Shown here in pieces: positions 1-6,150 of a DNA stretch of 7,625 nt. Below the pieces are notes generated by a model that was not told where the DNA came from, ran no database searches, and saw only the letters and a list, made by a program, of their open reading frames with translations. Source of the DNA: Gemmatimonadota bacterium (GTDB lineage: Bacteria; Gemmatimonadota; Gemmatimonadetes; Longimicrobiales; Gaopeijiaceae); assembly GCA_003567615.1 (NCBI GenBank), contig PWZC01000313.1, positions 1 to 7,625 of the forward strand. The letters run 5' to 3'. The translations under genes and the position numbers were made by a program. Position 1 is the stretch's first letter, and each line of letters starts with the position of its first letter.

Positions 1-163
1 CGTGGATTCGATCCAGTCGCGGGTCCGGGACCTCAACGGTGCCGATGTTGGGATCGACGGTGCAGAAGGGATAGTTCTCGGAGGGCGCCCCCTGAGCTGT
101 CAGGGCGTTGAAGAGAGACGACTTCCCTACGTTGGGAAGACCAACGATTCCTGCTTTGAGCAT
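1..163 (-). CDS. ychF: YchF/OLA1-family P-loop NTPase, N-terminal fragment
   Basis: This is the first 54 codons of a YchF (OLA1-type) protein; the rest lies beyond the left edge. The reading begins MLKAGIVGLPNVGKSSLFN, a textbook G1/P-loop (GLPNVGKSS) placed immediately at the N-terminus as in YchF. It continues with NYPFCTVDPNIG, the conserved switch region of this family, and VPDPRLDRI. Known for the family: a cytosolic ribosome-associated NTPase that prefers ATP over GTP and is linked to translation and stress responses. The ATG at 161-163 is preceded by an AGGA about 10 nt upstream. The G4 region and the TGS domain are not visible. In many bacteria ychF follows pth directly; here an oppositely oriented gene separates them and ychF has its own promoter. 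Identification is secure despite truncation. Confidence 0.96.
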   Translation of the reverse strand, partial: MLKAGIVGLPNVGKSSLFNALTAQGAPSENYPFCTVDPNIGTVEVPDPRLDRIH

Positions 164-222
164 GAACTCTGTATCCTGACGGCTGGGAAAGGGGGAGCAG
201 CGATTGATCGGGGCAATCCTCC

Positions 223-252
223 AAGGTATCCGCATCGCCTCGCTGCGGTCAA
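223..252 (-). promoter_or_regulatory. Candidate sigma70-type promoter of ychF
   Basis: On the minus strand TTGACC (247-252) and TACCTT (223-228) are separated by 18 bp, placing a transcription start about 50 nt before the ychF ATG. The -35 matches the consensus at five of six positions; the -10 is weaker. The same TACCTT hexamer with TTGAC- occurs upstream of prs, which supports both. No comparable promoter for the plus-strand gene was found in the rest of the 164-430 spacer, which otherwise holds only short GC-rich inverted repeats such as CGGCGA-TGG-TCGCCG near 303-317. Confidence 0.55.
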
Positions 253-430
253 AGCCTCGGAGTGGAGCGGGTGCCGCGGCCTTCGGCAGAATCGGCCTCC
301 TGCGGCGATGGTCGCCGGCCCCTTGCGGGAACCCCGCCGTACCGAGAGTTTTTGCGGGTTATCGGATTGTTACCCGTCGGCGGCCCACCAGACCGGGCAC
401 TCGCCATTCGCCGCCACAGCCTGGACCCTC

Positions 431-1522
431 ATGGATTTTTCCTTCGCCGGACATTTCGACCAACCCCGCTTCCAGTGGTTCGTGAAGGGCCTTCGTGAGG
501 TGATGGCTCGCAAGGGGCATCGCTTCGTGGCCGACCCGGACGATGCGTCCCTGGTTGTCAACTGCTTTCCTCGGGAGTCGGCGCGTCCATTCCGGCGGCG
601 GGCTCAGGCGGTGTTTGTGGTTTCGGTGACGGAACTCGAGCCCGGCGAGAAGACGGTTCACGACGCCATCCCCGAGATCTATCCTCTCCTCGTCCGATCC
701 CTTTCGAATCTCCTCATCGGCCTTACCGGACCGGAGGAATCCAATCCCGACGCCCACTTCGTTACGCCGGAACAGGGGTATTACAAGGTCCGGGGGCGAG
801 AGGATCGAAGGGAATTCTTCGAGCGGGTATACTCCCGCATCGAACCGTTGGCGACGTCGAGGCTCATCATCGACAATGTTTTCGACCAGGATCTCCCCGC
901 AGAACTCTGGAACGGAGACGACGTCACGGACTCCATCCGCGAAGCAGGTAAGCGTCTCGACGGCCTGAATCTGCTCCCCGCCCCCTTTCCCATCGATGAG
1001 ATCCTGTCGGAACGGGACCGGCGCCACCTGAAACGCCTCTACGGTATGGGCGGTCTCTCGTACGGGAACATCTCGGCCCGCCTCGACGAGAGTCGATTCT
1101 GGATGAGCGCCTCGGGGGTCGACAAGTCAGACCTGAAGGAGGTAGGGAGGGACATCCTCCTGGTGAAGGACTACGACGAGGCGAAGGGGGCCATGGTCAT
1201 CTCCGTACCCCCCGAAGTGGAGCCGCGGCGTGTCTCGGTGGATGCCATCGAGCACTGGATGATCTACCGCGAACATCCGGGAGTCGGAGCCATCCTCCAC
1301 GTCCACGCGTGGATCGAAGGTGTCCGGTCCACGGAGTTCAACTATCCGTGCGGGACCTACGAACTGGGGAAGGCGGTGGCGGATATCGTCCGGGAACACC
1401 ACGAACCGGAGCGGGCCGTGGTCGGACTCAAGAATCATGGCCTGACCATCACCGGCGAGTCCCTGGAAGAGATATTCGACCGGGTCGAAGGCCGTCTCCT
1501 TCAGTATGTACCCATGAGCTGA
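431..1522 (+). CDS. Class II aldolase/adducin-family protein with extra N-terminal domain
   Basis: A 363-residue protein. Residues about 195-360 form a class II aldolase/adducin fold: YGNISAR (211-217), SASG (226-229, the place of the usual TPSG phosphate loop), the metal pair H290 and H292 in ILHVHAW, and H336 in LKNHG as third zinc ligand. Aligning the segment before the HxH by eye places Asp271 where fuculose-phosphate aldolase has its catalytic Glu; ribulose-5-phosphate 4-epimerases have Asp there. The substrate cannot be assigned, but a cytosolic zinc-dependent aldolase or epimerase is the expected activity. Residues 1-190 match nothing I recognise: soluble, mixed alpha/beta in character, no signal peptide. 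The ATG at 431 is chosen because the open frame upstream only runs antisense to ychF and has no nearby alternative start; no clear Shine-Dalgarno is present. The gene opposes its neighbours and ends 9 bp from the pth stop. Confidence 0.85.
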   Translation: MDFSFAGHFDQPRFQWFVKGLREVMARKGHRFVADPDDASLVVNCFPRESARPFRRRAQAVFVVSVTELEPGEKTVHDAIPEIYPLLVRSLSNLLIGLTGPEESNPDAHFVTPEQGYYKVRGREDRREFFERVYSRIEPLATSRLIIDNVFDQDLPAELWNGDDVTDSIREAGKRLDGLNLLPAPFPIDEILSERDRRHLKRLYGMGGLSYGNISARLDESRFWMSASGVDKSDLKEVGRDILLVKDYDEAKGAMVISVPPEVEPRRVSVDAIEHWMIYREHPGVGAILHVHAWIEGVRSTEFNYPCGTYELGKAVADIVREHHEPERAVVGLKNHGLTITGESLEEIFDRVEGRLLQYVPMS

Positions 1523-1531
1523 CGACCCCCG

Positions 1532-2194
1532 TCAGTTGTTCAGGCGGTTCATGGCAGGATCCACACCCTCGGTGAGCCATACCTCAAGGCCGCCTGGAAT
1601 GAGGTTTACGGCCTCCAGGACCTGATCCTCGTCTTCGGCAGGCATGGCATCCAGAACCCAGGCCGCCAGATCCGTCCCCGGCGGCGCCCTACCCACCCCG
1701 ATGCGCAGACGTGGGTAGTTCCGCCCGAGGAGGGCTTCCAGACTCTTCAGTCCGTTATGGCCGCCTGCACCCCCGGAGCGACGTAGGCGCAGCGAGCCCG
1801 GGGGTCGGGTGGCATCGTCCACCAGAACCATGACGTCACGGGAGGGATCAAACCGCCCCTGAGATACCAGAGGCGCAAGGGCCACGCCGCTCCGATTCAT
1901 GTACGTCGTGGGTTTCAGAACGACGACGGGCTGGGAAGCCACCGAGCCCCGGGCCACCAAGGCGGCCCCTTCGGACACGAAGCTTCCCAGCCCCCAGTCG
2001 TCCACCAACCGGTCCGCCGCCCACCAGCCCACATTGTGTCGGGTGGCGTCGTATTTCGGACCGGGGTTGCCCAACCCCACGATCAGTTTCGGGGAGGGTG
2101 GGGAGCCGACCGACGCCGTCTCCCCTTCACTTCCCCGGTCCTGATCAGCTTCCGATTGAGACTCAGACGTCGGATTCCGGAGCGCCCGGCTCAT
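1532..2194 (-). CDS. pth: Peptidyl-tRNA hydrolase
   Basis: Pth hydrolyses the ester bond of peptidyl-tRNAs that drop off ribosomes, freeing tRNA in the cytosol. The 220-residue product has every signature: LIVGLGNPGPKY (37-48, Asn43 equivalent to E. coli Asn10), TRHNVGWW with catalytic His53, KPTTYMNRSG with Asn100, Asp116 (the E. coli Asp93 position) and GGAGGHNGLKS with His136/Asn137. The usual DLDLPPG-like stretch is DDATRPPG here, a mild departure. The first usable start is the ATG at 2192-2194, which overlaps the last 32 nt of rplY; an in-frame GTG lies two codons earlier. This gives a polar N-terminal extension of about 33 residues ahead of the usual beginning, and I see no ATG, GTG or TTG in between. 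Translation is probably coupled to rplY. It converges on the aldolase gene with 9 bp between stops and no evident terminator. Confidence 0.94.
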   Translation of the reverse strand: MSRALRNPTSESQSEADQDRGSEGETASVGSPPSPKLIVGLGNPGPKYDATRHNVGWWAADRLVDDWGLGSFVSEGAALVARGSVASQPVVVLKPTTYMNRSGVALAPLVSQGRFDPSRDVMVLVDDATRPPGSLRLRRSGGAGGHNGLKSLEALLGRNYPRLRIGVGRAPPGTDLAAWVLDAMPAEDEDQVLEAVNLIPGGLEVWLTEGVDPAMNRLNN

Positions 2195-2819
2195 CCTCAC
2201 CCACCAGGGTGGGCTCCTCATCGGCATCGTCATCGTCCTTTTGTGCGGCGGTAACGCTGGGTGCCTGGACCGAGCAGATGGTCTGGTCCTCGTCCATGAG
2301 CACCCGAACACCCTCGGGAACGCTCAGATCACGGACCTGGAGAGAATCACCGATGGTCAGCCCGGCCACATCGATCTCCAGAACGTCCGGGATGGCGTCC
2401 GGCACACAGGCGACCGGAAGGACATACTGGGTCTGCTCCAGGACCCCACCCTGATCAGACACACCCGTAGGCGTTCCGGTCAGCTCAATGGGCACCTCCA
2501 GCTCCACCTCCACACCCTCCTGGATACGGAGGAAGTCGACGTGGAGGATCTCGGTCTTGTACGGGTGGACCTGGACATCCCGGACCAGAGAGGGAATCGG
2601 AGCCTTGGCTCCGTCCACCTGAAGGTTCACGATGGTGTTTTCCACCGAAATGGACTGGAACAGGAGCAACGTCTCATTGGCGTCCATCGCCAGGGACAGA
2701 TTGTCACTGTTCCCGCCATAGAGAACCGCCGGCAGCTTGCCGGCAGCTCGCAACTTCCGGGCTACGCCCTTTCCAGTCCCGTGGCGGCGGGCCGCCTTGA
2801 GGGTCACCTGCGTACTCAT
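2163..2819 (-). CDS. rplY: Ribosomal protein bL25, CTC/TL5 long form
   Basis: bL25 binds 5S rRNA in the central protuberance of the large subunit. The 218-residue length marks the CTC/TL5 type rather than the short E. coli protein. Residues 1-95 are the 5S-binding domain, with RKLRAAGKLPAVLYGG (21-36) and VRDVQVHPYKTEILHVDF (79-96). Residues about 98-190 are the beta-rich TL5 C-terminal domain, including LPVACVPDAIPDVLEIDV. The tail from 193 is strongly acidic (QKDDDDADEEP), common in this form. The ATG at 2817-2819 has AAGG 7 nt upstream. The gene lies 81 nt after prs with no promoter visible between them, so cotranscription from the prs promoter is likely. The gap contains a short CCCC-CAA-GGGG stem without a T tract. 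The 3' end overlaps pth by 32 nt. Confidence 0.96.
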   Translation of the reverse strand: MSTQVTLKAARRHGTGKGVARKLRAAGKLPAVLYGGNSDNLSLAMDANETLLLFQSISVENTIVNLQVDGAKAPIPSLVRDVQVHPYKTEILHVDFLRIQEGVEVELEVPIELTGTPTGVSDQGGVLEQTQYVLPVACVPDAIPDVLEIDVAGLTIGDSLQVRDLSVPEGVRVLMDEDQTICSVQAPSVTAAQKDDDDADEEPTLVGEDEPGAPESDV

Positions 2820-2900
2820 GGATCTACCTTGCTGTTGAGGGGACCCCTTGGGGGACCCGTGAATCCCGAAGCCGGTGGTGCGGGGGCTCGGGCGCTATGG

Positions 2901-3869
2901 TCAGTCACCGCCGGAGCGGATCTCGAAAAGCTGGCTGACCGAGTCATTCGAATGGATGTACTCTATGGCCCGTGCCAGAAGTCCGGCCACCGAAAGCACC
3001 GTGAGTCCTGGGAATGTCCTGTCTTCGGGGAGATGGATCGTGTTGGTCACAACCATCTCCGTGAGAGGGGCATCCCGCAACCGACTCACCGCTTCGCCGG
3101 ACAGGAGCGCGTGGGTGGCGGCCGCGTAGATGGCGCGCCCCCCACGTCTCTTCAGGGCATGGACGGCAGACGCCATGGTCCCCGCCGTATCCACCATGTC
3201 GTCGGTGAGGAGGCAATTCTTCCCGTCCACGTCCCCCACCACCGTCAGCACCTCGCTCTGGTTGTGGGCGGGTCGACGCTTGTCGATGATGGCGAAGCTG
3301 GCACCGAGACGCTTGGCGAACCCTCGGGCCATCTTCGCCGAGCCCACATCCGGAGCCACCACCACCAGATCGTCCAACTGCTTCTCGCGGAAATACTCCG
3401 TGAGAACCGGGGCCGCATAGAGGTGATCCACGGGGATGTCGAAAAACCCCTGGATCTGATGCTGGTGGAAGTCAATCCCCAACACCCGATCCGCCCCGGC
3501 CTTCACCACGAGATTCGCCGCCAATTTGGCACCGATGGCGACCCTGGGCTGATCCTTCCGATCCTGGCGGGCATAACCGAAATACGGAATGACCGCGGTG
3601 ACGCGAGCGGCGGAGGCTCTCTTGGCGGCGTCGATCAGGAGGAGAAGCTCCATGATCGAGTCTGCCGGAGCCACCGTGGGCTGGATGATGAACACATCCC
3701 GCCCCCGGGCATTCTGATCGATCCGGACAAAGATTTCGCCGTCGGCGAAATTCTTGATGAAAGCCGAATCCACATCTTCGCCCAGAATCCCACCGATCTC
3801 CCTGGCCAAAGGCCGATTGGCCCTTCCGGCCAGGAGCAGGAGGGGACCACGTCCGCTGGGATCTTCCAT
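2901..3869 (-). CDS. prs: Ribose-phosphate pyrophosphokinase (PRPP synthetase)
   Basis: Makes 5-phosphoribosyl 1-diphosphate from ribose 5-phosphate and ATP, the entry point for purine, pyrimidine, histidine, tryptophan and NAD synthesis. The 322-residue protein is of normal class I length. Visible motifs are FADGEIFVRI (41-50), FGYARQDRK (97-105), the catalytic/metal histidine His135 in DFHQHQIQGFFDIPVD, DKRRP (196-200, flexible loop) and the PRPP-binding DDMVDTAGT (223-231). The common DLHADQIQ-type motif reads DFHQHQIQ here, with the essential histidine kept. The ATG at 3867-3869 is preferred over a TTG at 3948-3950: the protein then begins close to the conserved start, and the longer version would begin inside the -35 box. 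Its Shine-Dalgarno is weak (GGCGAG, 6 nt away). It is the first gene of prs-rplY-pth. Confidence 0.97.
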   Translation of the reverse strand: MEDPSGRGPLLLLAGRANRPLAREIGGILGEDVDSAFIKNFADGEIFVRIDQNARGRDVFIIQPTVAPADSIMELLLLIDAAKRASAARVTAVIPYFGYARQDRKDQPRVAIGAKLAANLVVKAGADRVLGIDFHQHQIQGFFDIPVDHLYAAPVLTEYFREKQLDDLVVVAPDVGSAKMARGFAKRLGASFAIIDKRRPAHNQSEVLTVVGDVDGKNCLLTDDMVDTAGTMASAVHALKRRGGRAIYAAATHALLSGEAVSRLRDAPLTEMVVTNTIHLPEDRTFPGLTVLSVAGLLARAIEYIHSNDSVSQLFEIRSGGD

Positions 3870-3921
3870 TTCGGACTCGCCGATCTTGGTGTGACAGGGT
3901 CGGAAAGACTTGCAGCCTTGG

Positions 3922-3950
3922 AAGGTAGAACCGCCGCCCGCAGCCGTCAA
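3922..3950 (-). promoter_or_regulatory. Candidate promoter of the prs-rplY-pth operon
   Basis: On the minus strand TTGACG (3945-3950) and TACCTT (3922-3927) are separated by exactly 17 bp. Transcription would start near 3915, leaving a leader of about 45 nt before the prs ATG. The -35 hexamer contains the TGA stop codon (3947-3949) of the upstream 614-residue gene, so the two genes are packed as tightly as possible while keeping separate promoters. The -10 is identical to that proposed for ychF. Confidence 0.6.
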
Positions 3951-5791
3951 CGGCTGGGACCTTCCCCTCCCGACACCGTCAGGCGGCGGCCGCTGGTGAC
4001 CGCCGTCCTCCCGGGCGGCGTTGCCGAGAGGGTAAGTTCGTACTCACCGGGGGGCAGGCTCGAAAGGTCCACCACCATGGAGCGACGAAGTGGGGCTCTC
4101 CCGCCCACTTCGTCCCGGGGAACGCCCTCACGCCAACCGACCTCGAGAGGATCCTGTCCCCCCAGGAGCCGCACGGCTTCCCCAAGGCGCCGAAGGAGGC
4201 TGCGTCCTTCCCGTTCGACCTTCAACTCGAACCGCAACTCGCCTTCGCTCCCGTCCAGCCCGTAGACCTCCCAGAGCACTTCCACGGGACCGGCGGGAAC
4301 CGTGAGTGACGAGAGGGCTCTAGCGAGTCCAGCGTCCCGAACCGGGACCTCTTTGTCCGAGGGAGCCTCTTCGGGAGATTCCATGAGAAGCAGGTCCGAG
4401 AGTGTCACGACCCCCCGATGAGCCACACCCCGTTCCACACCGGCTCGGTGCCGCCAGGCGCGCCGGGCCTCCGGGTCCAGCCCTTCCATGGACAGCAGAT
4501 AGCGACCGGGAGGAACCTGGATCACGGCGGCCCCCCGCGTCCTTCCATCCCGGAGCCTGGCCTCCACCTCAAAGCGCTCCAGCGTCTCCACGTCCACGAG
4601 GAAGAGGTGGGCCAGAAGGGAGTCCGGGGGAAAACGAGGCGTCTCGTCAGGGGACCCGTCCTCGGGCAACGCACCCCGTCCGTTGGCCAGTATAGCATCC
4701 CCTTCCACGGAGGTCGGCGGGTCGGTCAGCGCCCAGTCAACCCGGACGATCAGGGCGTCTCCTTCCTGGAGGCGGGTGATCTGGGCATCCATGCCGTGGA
4801 TCCGACGAGCCAACGATGGGGCGTGTCGGGAGATTGTGCGCCGTTGGTGCGTCAGCCAGTCACGCGCCTCCGACTCAGCTGGGTCAACCATGGCGCCGAA
4901 GGACGGGAGAAGGTTGCGGGGCACCGGATCGTATCGCCCCACCACCAGGGGCGGCCCCACGTAGCTGAGGGGCTCCCGGGTGCGCTCATACGCAACCACC
5001 GGCCCGTAGCGGACCAGAAGCTCGGTCATGTCCCGGCCCCAACGCATGGCGTGACCGTTTCGCGCTGTCTCCCGGGTCATGGCCAGAACCCGACGGGAGA
5101 GGTGCTCGGTCCAGAGCGGGTTCCCCTCAAGGAGGAAGAGGGGATCGGAGAGGTGCCAGATCCGGTTCTCTTCCCGGGTCCGGTCGTCCCGGTCCAGACG
5201 CGCCAGATGCCTCCGCCAGTCCACCCCTCCCAGGACACCTGGATCTTCCCATTCCTCCCGTTCCTCCGGCTCAAGGGAGTCCAGGAGTACCTGAAAGGCC
5301 TGTTCTGCCTCAAGGGTCCGCCCGAGGCCATGGAGGGCGATCCCCTCGAGACCCCTGCACCACCCGTCGTCGCCTCGGCACGCAGAAGCGGCGGCCAACG
5401 CCTCTTCCCACCGTCCCACTTCGGTCAGGTAGGCAACCCGCTGGCCCGCCACCCACCCATCTCCCGGAATCTGGCGGGCAATGTCCTCCAGGGTTCCAAG
5501 GAGGTCGTCGCGGGCGGCCAGGACTTCGGGAGCATCGGGGGGTGGGATCCATGAAGGCCGATCTTCCTCCTCCTCCTCGCTCTCACGTCCGAAGCGGAGG
5601 CAGAACCGGCCCACCCGTTCGTCGCAGGGGCCGGATCCACTCCACCAGGAGATGGGGGCATGGCGCACCCGGGTCCGTTCAAAGCGCTCCTGGGCGGACC
5701 GGGCCTCGCGATGGAGGGCCAGGGAATCGGGTGGCGGGAGATGACCTGGAGCAAGAAACGAAGCTACGGCCACCACAGAGGAGAAGACCAT
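3947..5791 (-). CDS. Probable exported protein with cysteine pairs, helical repeat and beta-rich C-terminus; function unknown
   Basis: I do not recognise a characterised family. The 614-residue product begins with a short hydrophobic stretch (MVFSSVVAVASFLAPG) that could be a weak signal peptide; it lacks N-terminal lysine or arginine and a lipobox. Two closely spaced cysteine pairs follow, C56/C64 (CDERVGRFC) and C138/C145, consistent with disulfides outside the cytosol. Residues about 90-175 are TPR-like (GRWEEALAAASAC, GLGRTLEAEQAF). A tryptophan-rich block at 210-280 (RIWHLSDPLFLLEGN, MRWGRDMTELLVRYG) resembles parts of large exported proteins I associate with Gemmatimonadota; that is recollection, not proof. 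The C-terminus looks like beta-sandwich modules (VDLSSLPPGEYELTLSA). The ATG at 5789-5791 is the first possible after an in-frame TAG six codons earlier, with an AGG 12 nt upstream. No separate promoter was found, so it may be read through from tRNA-Gln. Confidence 0.82.
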   Translation of the reverse strand: MVFSSVVAVASFLAPGHLPPPDSLALHREARSAQERFERTRVRHAPISWWSGSGPCDERVGRFCLRFGRESEEEEEDRPSWIPPPDAPEVLAARDDLLGTLEDIARQIPGDGWVAGQRVAYLTEVGRWEEALAAASACRGDDGWCRGLEGIALHGLGRTLEAEQAFQVLLDSLEPEEREEWEDPGVLGGVDWRRHLARLDRDDRTREENRIWHLSDPLFLLEGNPLWTEHLSRRVLAMTRETARNGHAMRWGRDMTELLVRYGPVVAYERTREPLSYVGPPLVVGRYDPVPRNLLPSFGAMVDPAESEARDWLTHQRRTISRHAPSLARRIHGMDAQITRLQEGDALIVRVDWALTDPPTSVEGDAILANGRGALPEDGSPDETPRFPPDSLLAHLFLVDVETLERFEVEARLRDGRTRGAAVIQVPPGRYLLSMEGLDPEARRAWRHRAGVERGVAHRGVVTLSDLLLMESPEEAPSDKEVPVRDAGLARALSSLTVPAGPVEVLWEVYGLDGSEGELRFELKVEREGRSLLRRLGEAVRLLGGQDPLEVGWREGVPRDEVGGRAPLRRSMVVDLSSLPPGEYELTLSATPPGRTAVTSGRRLTVSGGEGPSR

Positions 5792-5894
5792 CGTCGAATG
5801 CTACCTGCCGGTAAGGAACCTGCCTGGCGGGTCCCCCTGTGCCATGGGAGTCCACCCCTCCCCGGTACCCGGAGACGATCTGGTTCAGGGAGAG

Positions 5895-5965
5895 TTGGCC
5901 CGGGTGGATTCGAACCACCACCGCCGGTTCCAAAGACCGGTGTCCTGCCATTAGACGACGGGCCA
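5895..5965 (-). tRNA. tRNA-Gln (anticodon UUG)
   Basis: A complete 71-nt cloverleaf on the minus strand. The acceptor stem TGGCCCG pairs with CGGGCCA over 7 bp. The D arm is GTC/GAC with a 9-nt loop, the anticodon stem CCGGT/ACCGG carries the loop CTTTGGA (anticodon TTG, reading CAA and probably CAG), the variable loop has 4 nt, and the T stem GGTGG/CCACC closes TTCGAAT. The first pair is U1-A72, the weak pair known as an identity feature of bacterial tRNA-Gln. The discriminator is A73 rather than the G73 of E. coli. The 3' CCA is not encoded (CTC follows), so CCA-adding enzyme is required. tRNA-Gln between ispE and prs is a recurrent bacterial arrangement. No Rho-independent terminator is seen downstream before the next gene. 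Confidence 0.97.
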
Positions 5966-5975
5966 GCGCGGAGGC

Positions 5976-5994
5976 AAAAAGGGTCTCAAGACCC
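5976..5994 (-). terminator. Terminator- or attenuator-like hairpin just upstream of tRNA-Gln
   Basis: Reading the minus strand, GGGTC-TTGA-GACCC is followed directly by TTTTT, a compact Rho-independent terminator shape. It lies 10 nt before the first base of tRNA-Gln, in the same orientation, and downstream of the best tRNA promoter candidate. It could end transcripts arriving from the right or act as a leader structure. The five-base T tract and 5-bp stem are short, so efficiency is uncertain. On the plus strand no T tract follows the stem. Confidence 0.5.
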
Positions 5995-6010
5995 CAGTCC
6001 CACCTACCAA

Positions 6011-6039
6011 AGAGTAGTCGCGTCCCGGGTTCACTTCAA
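6011..6039 (-). promoter_or_regulatory. Candidate promoter of tRNA-Gln
   Basis: On the minus strand TTGAAG (6034-6039) and TACTCT (6011-6016) are separated by 17 bp. The start would fall near 6004, giving a leader of about 39 nt containing the terminator-like hairpin. Both hexamers are imperfect, but the spacing is optimal and the form resembles the prs and ychF promoters. The -35 lies inside the first inverted repeat. Confidence 0.5.
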
Positions 6040-6043
6040 CCCG
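6026..6043. repeat. Inverted repeat A in the tRNA-Gln/membrane-gene spacer
   Basis: CGGGTT-CACTTC-AACCCG, a perfect 6-bp inverted repeat with a 6-nt centre. It covers the -35 element of the proposed tRNA-Gln promoter. With the similar repeat starting 26 bp away it could form a protein-binding pair; that is inference. Confidence 0.55.
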
Positions 6044-6051
6044 ACGGCACC

Positions 6052-6069
6052 CGGGAGCAGACACTCCCG
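6052..6069. repeat. Inverted repeat B in the tRNA-Gln/membrane-gene spacer
   Basis: CGGGAG-CAGACA-CTCCCG, again a perfect 6-bp inverted repeat with a 6-nt centre, and the same CGGG outer bases as repeat A. It occupies the -35 region of the plus-strand extended -10 promoter, which has no recognisable -35 hexamer. This position would suit an activator or repressor site, but no regulator is encoded here. Confidence 0.55.
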
Positions 6070-6074
6070 CCCGG

Positions 6075-6083
6075 TGTTATACT
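6075..6083 (+). promoter_or_regulatory. Candidate extended -10 promoter of the small membrane protein
   Basis: TGTTATACT contains the TGn extension followed by TATACT (6078-6083), close to the consensus. No -35 hexamer stands at the right distance; inverted repeat B lies there instead. The start near 6090 would leave a leader of about 60 nt before the GTG at 6151. Confidence 0.45.
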
Positions 6084-6150
6084 CGGCGTCTCCAGGACCG
6101 TACCGGCCGCCGGATCGATCTATGCCTTCGCCCCCTCCGTGGATCCGCCC

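Noticed and set aside
2..430. Upstream part of the long plus-strand frame containing the aldolase
   Set aside because: It is antisense to ychF and then crosses the divergent spacer and the ychF promoter; composition changes to coherent protein only from the ATG at 431.
359..1027. Minus-strand open frame of 222 codons
   Set aside because: Antisense to the aldolase-family gene, with no recognisable motif.
2831..2852. Repeated GGGGACCC and CCCCTTGGGG palindrome between prs and rplY
   Set aside because: Too short and without a T tract; not enough to call a terminator or regulatory element.
3870..3950. TTG start giving a longer PRPP synthetase
   Set aside because: The TTG lies inside the proposed -35 box, upstream of the transcription start; the ATG at 3869 gives a normal-length protein.
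2241..4265. Plus-strand open frame of 674 codons
   Set aside because: It runs antisense to rplY, prs and the end of the exported-protein gene, all supported by clear motifs or coherent domains. Its translation is low-complexity and matches no family; it is a GC-rich shadow.
4418..5554. Plus-strand open frame of 378 codons
   Set aside because: Antisense to the 614-residue gene; proline- and glycine-rich composition without domain features.
6077..6082. Minus-strand TATAAC as a second tRNA-side -10 element
   Set aside because: It is the complement of the plus-strand TATACT site and has no -35 at a suitable distance.
5839..6150. N-terminal extension of the small membrane protein
   Set aside because: This stretch is antisense to tRNA-Gln and spans its promoter and the inverted repeats, so it is very unlikely to be coding.
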